From: Harmothoe impar
Taxonomy: Eukaryota; Annelida; Polychaeta; Phyllodocida; Polynoidae
Assembly (NCBI GenBank): GCA_947462335.1
Contig: OX381710.1
Span: 29,937,004-30,001,003 of the forward strand
DNA: 64,000 nt
Reading direction: 5' to 3'
Shown here: positions 60,001 to 64,000 of the stretch, piece by piece
Layout of the letters: each line of letters opens with the position of its first letter
Position numbering within the stretch: the stretch's first letter is position 1
Made by a program: the position numbers and the translations under genes
Notes under the pieces: generated by a model
Seen by the model: the letters and a program-made list of their open reading frames with translations, nothing else
What the model was told of the DNA's origin: nothing
Database searches by the model: none

Positions 60001-63000
60001 TGCATTCCGACCCTGTACTTCTGGGTATAGAGATGATGCTGGCGGCTCCACATGCGCAGCCATGTTAGCCCTGTCCTCGAAATATCTCGCGAGATTTAGA
60101 TTGGTACCAGACATCCATACGGCATAGCTTGCCAGGAACAAGCTATGATCCGAGCGCAGAACCAAATCTCCCGAGAGCTGCTGGTGGCAGCCTGCACGTG
60201 TTGATCACGGGAACAAGCTCCTTCCCGTTTCTTCACTATTGGGTCACATCCCCTACCGGACGGCCGACCCTTGAGATACACAATAAGGGGGTGGCAGCAG
60301 AGATGAGCTTTGTTTCCGTCGTTTATTTGTGCTGACGCCACAGGGAGATCAGTCATCAGGGGGAGCAGCTCCATTACTACAGGTTACTCTACCTTAATGG
60401 TACCATGGGAGCAGCTCAGTGAGCAGCTCTGTGCGTGCCAATTTAGGCCTGTGAGTATATGGCAGTCCGGGAGGTAGAAGGTGGGGATGAGTGGTCTGTT
60501 GTGTTTTAGGATGACGGGTGATGAGGAGGGTATTCAACACGAATGGGTCCCCAAGTAGGCACTCTCTGCCAGTACTGCGTATTGAGAGGGGGAAGATAAG
60601 TGGAGATATATCACCGAGTTGGTTATCATTATGACAAACGTCGCCATTCATTTGTTTCCTCCCTGCGTGCATTTTGTATAGAGGAGGTGTCTCAGCGGCA
60701 ATCTGGCATCCATCTAGTTTGTTTTAGCAGGGATGGCCCCTGTGCCACTATGGCTATTCAGCAACGAAAGGGATCGTGATATTTACAACGACTGCTTCAA
60801 CGCCATTTAGGCTCATTTTCCATCAGCCGATCTGAAGGTTCTGTCACCGGAGAGAGCGTCCAATCGGCAGGTAGAGCAACAGCAAATCACTTGTACATGT
60901 AGTACATTCTGTGAGGTGTCCTATGGTCTTACCTGCCGATTGGAGAAAGCACCACCAAATCCACACAGCGATACGTTATTTCGGAGTAGACCCTAACGCA
61001 CAGGGCTGGTGGAAAATGCACATTAAACCAAGTAACATGTCCTCAGCGTGTCTCGTGGTAGGATCCGTAGTCACATCCATGTACATGTCATGGTCTAAAC
61101 GTTCTTATTGCAATGGCCTTGTTCTCGCCCAACAGTCAAAAACAGTAACGAATACATTGCCTGCATATGCCACTGGAACATGCACAGCGTGTTGGTCTGT
61201 AAATACTATCATAGCGGGTACGGCCACGCACGTTGCCGTCGGACGACCTTCTCAACCCCCTGCCCTTCAGATCCAACCCATCCTTCCTGAAACCCGGAGT
61301 CACCCTGACATGCCATAACAGGCATGTAACGCGATTCGTACACTTCGGATACTTAATATCATTCAGCAAATAATGTTTCATTTTGCATTGTAGCATAAAT
61401 GTAAGTAAGCAAACTAGGTCACATAGGAGCTTTTAAAAAAACAAAACAAAACAAAAACTCGTGACGGATGTTTTAATCCGGCAAATCGTTTTCACTGCTT
61501 AAATAAATGTACATCGCATGTGCTTAGACGTGCGCTGATGTGAGACCTTTATACATGTGACAGTTTCCAGTCTCAATGTCGCCCCTTCCCCTTTAGATGT
61601 GTTAAAACCAGACATTTTGTCGCTTGAGACCCCTGCATTGAATGTGCTGGAAAGAGTGCTTTACTGTAACATACTAACAATGTAAACCTACAGTTGCTGC
61701 CGTCCAACACAGGCGCACATCCTGCACATGTGCACCCACCTACCAGTACTGACAGTACTAAGCCAGCATGAGTGAATACCATATATAGAAAGACACATGA
61801 TCCATGTGAGGTGGGCGTATAGATACTCGTGTCTGTCAACAGCTTGGTTTAATGGTGACAAGGCGCGTATGATTCATGTTATTTGTCGACCCAGGGCCCC
61901 GGCCATAAGCACCGACGTTATGTCGGCCATACGTCACCATCGGTCAGCTCCACCTATAGTCAGCTACGTGAAACAGCACCGACTTTATGACCCCGGCCAG
62001 GGAGATCGGGGTCAGCCTCTACCGGTCCTAATTGACCATTGTTCTGGGCCGCACCGGCCGCCTGTCAGACGACGACAATTTCACGCTCTAAGGTCACGTG
62101 ACCGTGGCCACGATACCGAGGCTCTCCGGCACGCACCCTGGTGGGACGCAGCGGCGTAAATCCCGCAGCGAATGGAGCAGTCTGGGGTGAAGGATCAGCA
62201 AGCGGGCATCCCAGGTATTTCTATACAGGCAACGGGCGTCCCGGCCATAAATAATCCCTGTATAGGTTGATGGGAGGAGCGGGTGAGAGGGGGAGGGGGA
62301 GTGAATGGCAATATGGCTCCCACCTGCAAATATTTGTCCATCAACTGTGGGTAAGTGCTGAACTGCTGGTGCATCCGTTTTCCCGCCTTTTTTGTGTTGC
62401 ATTTTGTTCAAAGCCCTGTGCTTGTTAGCAACGGCACGTCACTTCTATTACCATACGCACCAATACACGGCAAACTGGTGATTTGATTACATGCAAATGC
62501 TGCCCAAATGCAATTGGTGAATGAGCCTACTTTGCATAATCCTTTTAGAGTAAGCTGTAAACCGTCATTCCCCACGTTTACACTATATTAGACACGCTCA
62601 TAACAGCTTTTAGTGGTAACGTTTTGTGAGAATTCGGAACAGAAAACGGAGAGCAACATTTTTGAAATATTATATATATATATATAGCGTTGGTGCTGAT
62701 TGACCTCCCAATCCCCCTGGTTATATAGAGGTATATATTATAGCCCCGTTGATATTTATAATACGTTCTAATACCCTCCTTCTGTCCGTGTGCACTTCAA
62801 GAGTTAAGCAATTTTATTCGACGTCAACTAGTATAAGGAGATATACTTTGGTAATGCCCTAACACCAATTAGACTGTCGTCACCAGACTACAGCTAGGAT
62901 GGAATTGGAGTACACAACACCTTTTCTAATAAAACAAATACAGCGAGGGGGTTGCAACACAATTATCGTGATGCGATTTAGGAGGTAACTAGGTATAGAC

Positions 63001-64000
63001 AAAATGGGTTACGATGTCGTTAGATGATGTAACTATAATTATAACAGGTTTTCCAGTGTATAACTAGTGTGGCACCATGTATCTGAAATGTGATTAAGTC
63101 TGAAGTGTGTTCTCTCTTGAGGAAGCCCATATCTGCCAAATGGCACCAATTTACTCAAGTATTGCGCTTGTAATCACATTAACTACACGAAAAGTCGCAA
63201 ATGAGTCTTGAGTTCAAAAACCAAAGAGCTCTGGACTTTAATCACCTTTATTTAATTACTCTCATTTTTCTGAAATAGGAGCCCATGAAGTGAGTTCCTG
63301 AATTACAGTTTAAAATGTCGACACTGAATAAATCAAGTTAGAATTAGCATAGTCTTAAGGAAATGACTGTGTTTCTCAGCAGATGTATCAGTTAATGCAA
63401 CTAAATTTGCCTTTGTTAAACAATATGTCACCAGTACAGCAATTACATTAGATTATTGTAATTACGGTATCCCTAAATATCATTTCTTATTAGAAAGAAC
63501 TAGTATAGTTTTACACAGTGTAAGTAATGTAGATTACTACACCGGATAATGCAAATGATATCTGCAGTTGCACCTTCATTGAGGACAGATTGTGATTTGT
63601 TAACATTATATGCATGGAAATTCCATTTAGATAATTTGCAAAACAAATTTAGACTACCTTGGTAAACATCAAACATATCTATTCATACCGCTTAGCCCAC
63701 TGTAGCTATAAATACAAGACTATAGCCTAAAGGCTAAATGTTAAATTAAGGTCACTGGCAATTAACTCATGAATGTAATGAGCCAATCTCACGGGTAAAC
63801 CACAAACAGCAGCATCCATATGATGCATTTAGCCTTAAATACCTCTAGATTCCAGAATTGCATAAACAGAGGCAATTGGTGTTACATCCCTGCATTGATG
63901 TGCTCCCTAGCCCCAGGGCTCAATCAATGGTGAGTGGGTGGATGAGCAATTGAGCTTCACATTATGAAGGGAATGATGGGATGATGCTGGGTGAACAAGA
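54009..64000. other. Host DNA, no gene seen
   Basis: Non-coding. GAGCAGCTC occurs at 54689, 54705, 57494, 57602, 60363, 60409 and 60421. A GC-richer, homeodomain-site-bearing patch (TAATTAA, TTAATTG) lies at about 57640-57860 and another GC-rich patch at 61880-62180. A short (AT)n lies at about 62668-62686. These are candidates for conserved regulatory DNA, not genes. Confidence 0.45.

Noticed and set aside
1..64000. CRISPR array, rRNA genes or bacterial operons
   Set aside because: No regularly spaced identical repeats with unique spacers, no rRNA-like sequence, and the promoters and polyadenylation signals are eukaryotic in type.

Overview
The window is intron-rich or gene-poor animal DNA, probably from a marine invertebrate; the phylum cannot be fixed from the sequence. 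It is moderately AT-rich, full of short non-autonomous DNA transposons, foldback repeats and tRNA-derived SINE-like pieces, and has no bacterial gene organisation. Inside it, at about 1084-10580, sits one intact-looking 9.5 kb mobile element that is much denser in genes and CpG-rich compared with its surroundings.

The element is Polinton/Maverick-like. It is bounded by a 6-bp duplication (TATATA at 1078-1083 and 10581-10586), starts AG and ends CT, and has terminal inverted repeats (TIRs) of roughly 450-500 bp. It encodes: (i) a protein-primed family-B DNA polymerase read leftward (1794-5249), with its zinc-finger N-terminal part in another frame just upstream (5287-5901); (ii) a 530-residue protein read leftward (6087-7679), with long Ser/Ala/Glu/Gln tracts, a basic nuclear-localisation stretch and one or two C-terminal PC4/Sub1-like single-stranded-DNA-binding domains; (iii) a rightward gene (8782-9528) for a protein of two tandem death domains. 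A roughly 1 kb divergent promoter region with repeated modules and TATA boxes separates the leftward and rightward genes. I see no integrase, capsid, ATPase or protease gene. It therefore looks like a capsid-less self-synthesising element: polymerase plus a candidate single-strand-binding partner for replication, and a death-fold protein that may act on host cell-death or innate signalling.

The TIRs are unusual: each is an array of about nine ETS-like CCGGAAGT sites combined with GTCACGTGAC E-boxes, TGACGTCA CRE sites and CCAAT boxes, resembling stacked host promoter elements. The right end also holds a 42-bp perfect palindrome and a C-rich tract.

The remaining 53 kb (10587-64000) and the first 1077 bases show no protein gene I can support. 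They contain non-autonomous DNA transposons (one at 41721-42127 with an 18-bp TIR and 8-bp target duplication; one at 53384-54008 with a 32-bp perfect TIR), several foldback families with more than one copy in the window, a 2.2 kb repeat element holding two tRNA-like SINE heads, a tandem array at 42499-42750, and simple repeats. A nine-base word, GAGCAGCTC, recurs about twelve times in non-coding host DNA. All calls are by reading; no alignment or database search was run.
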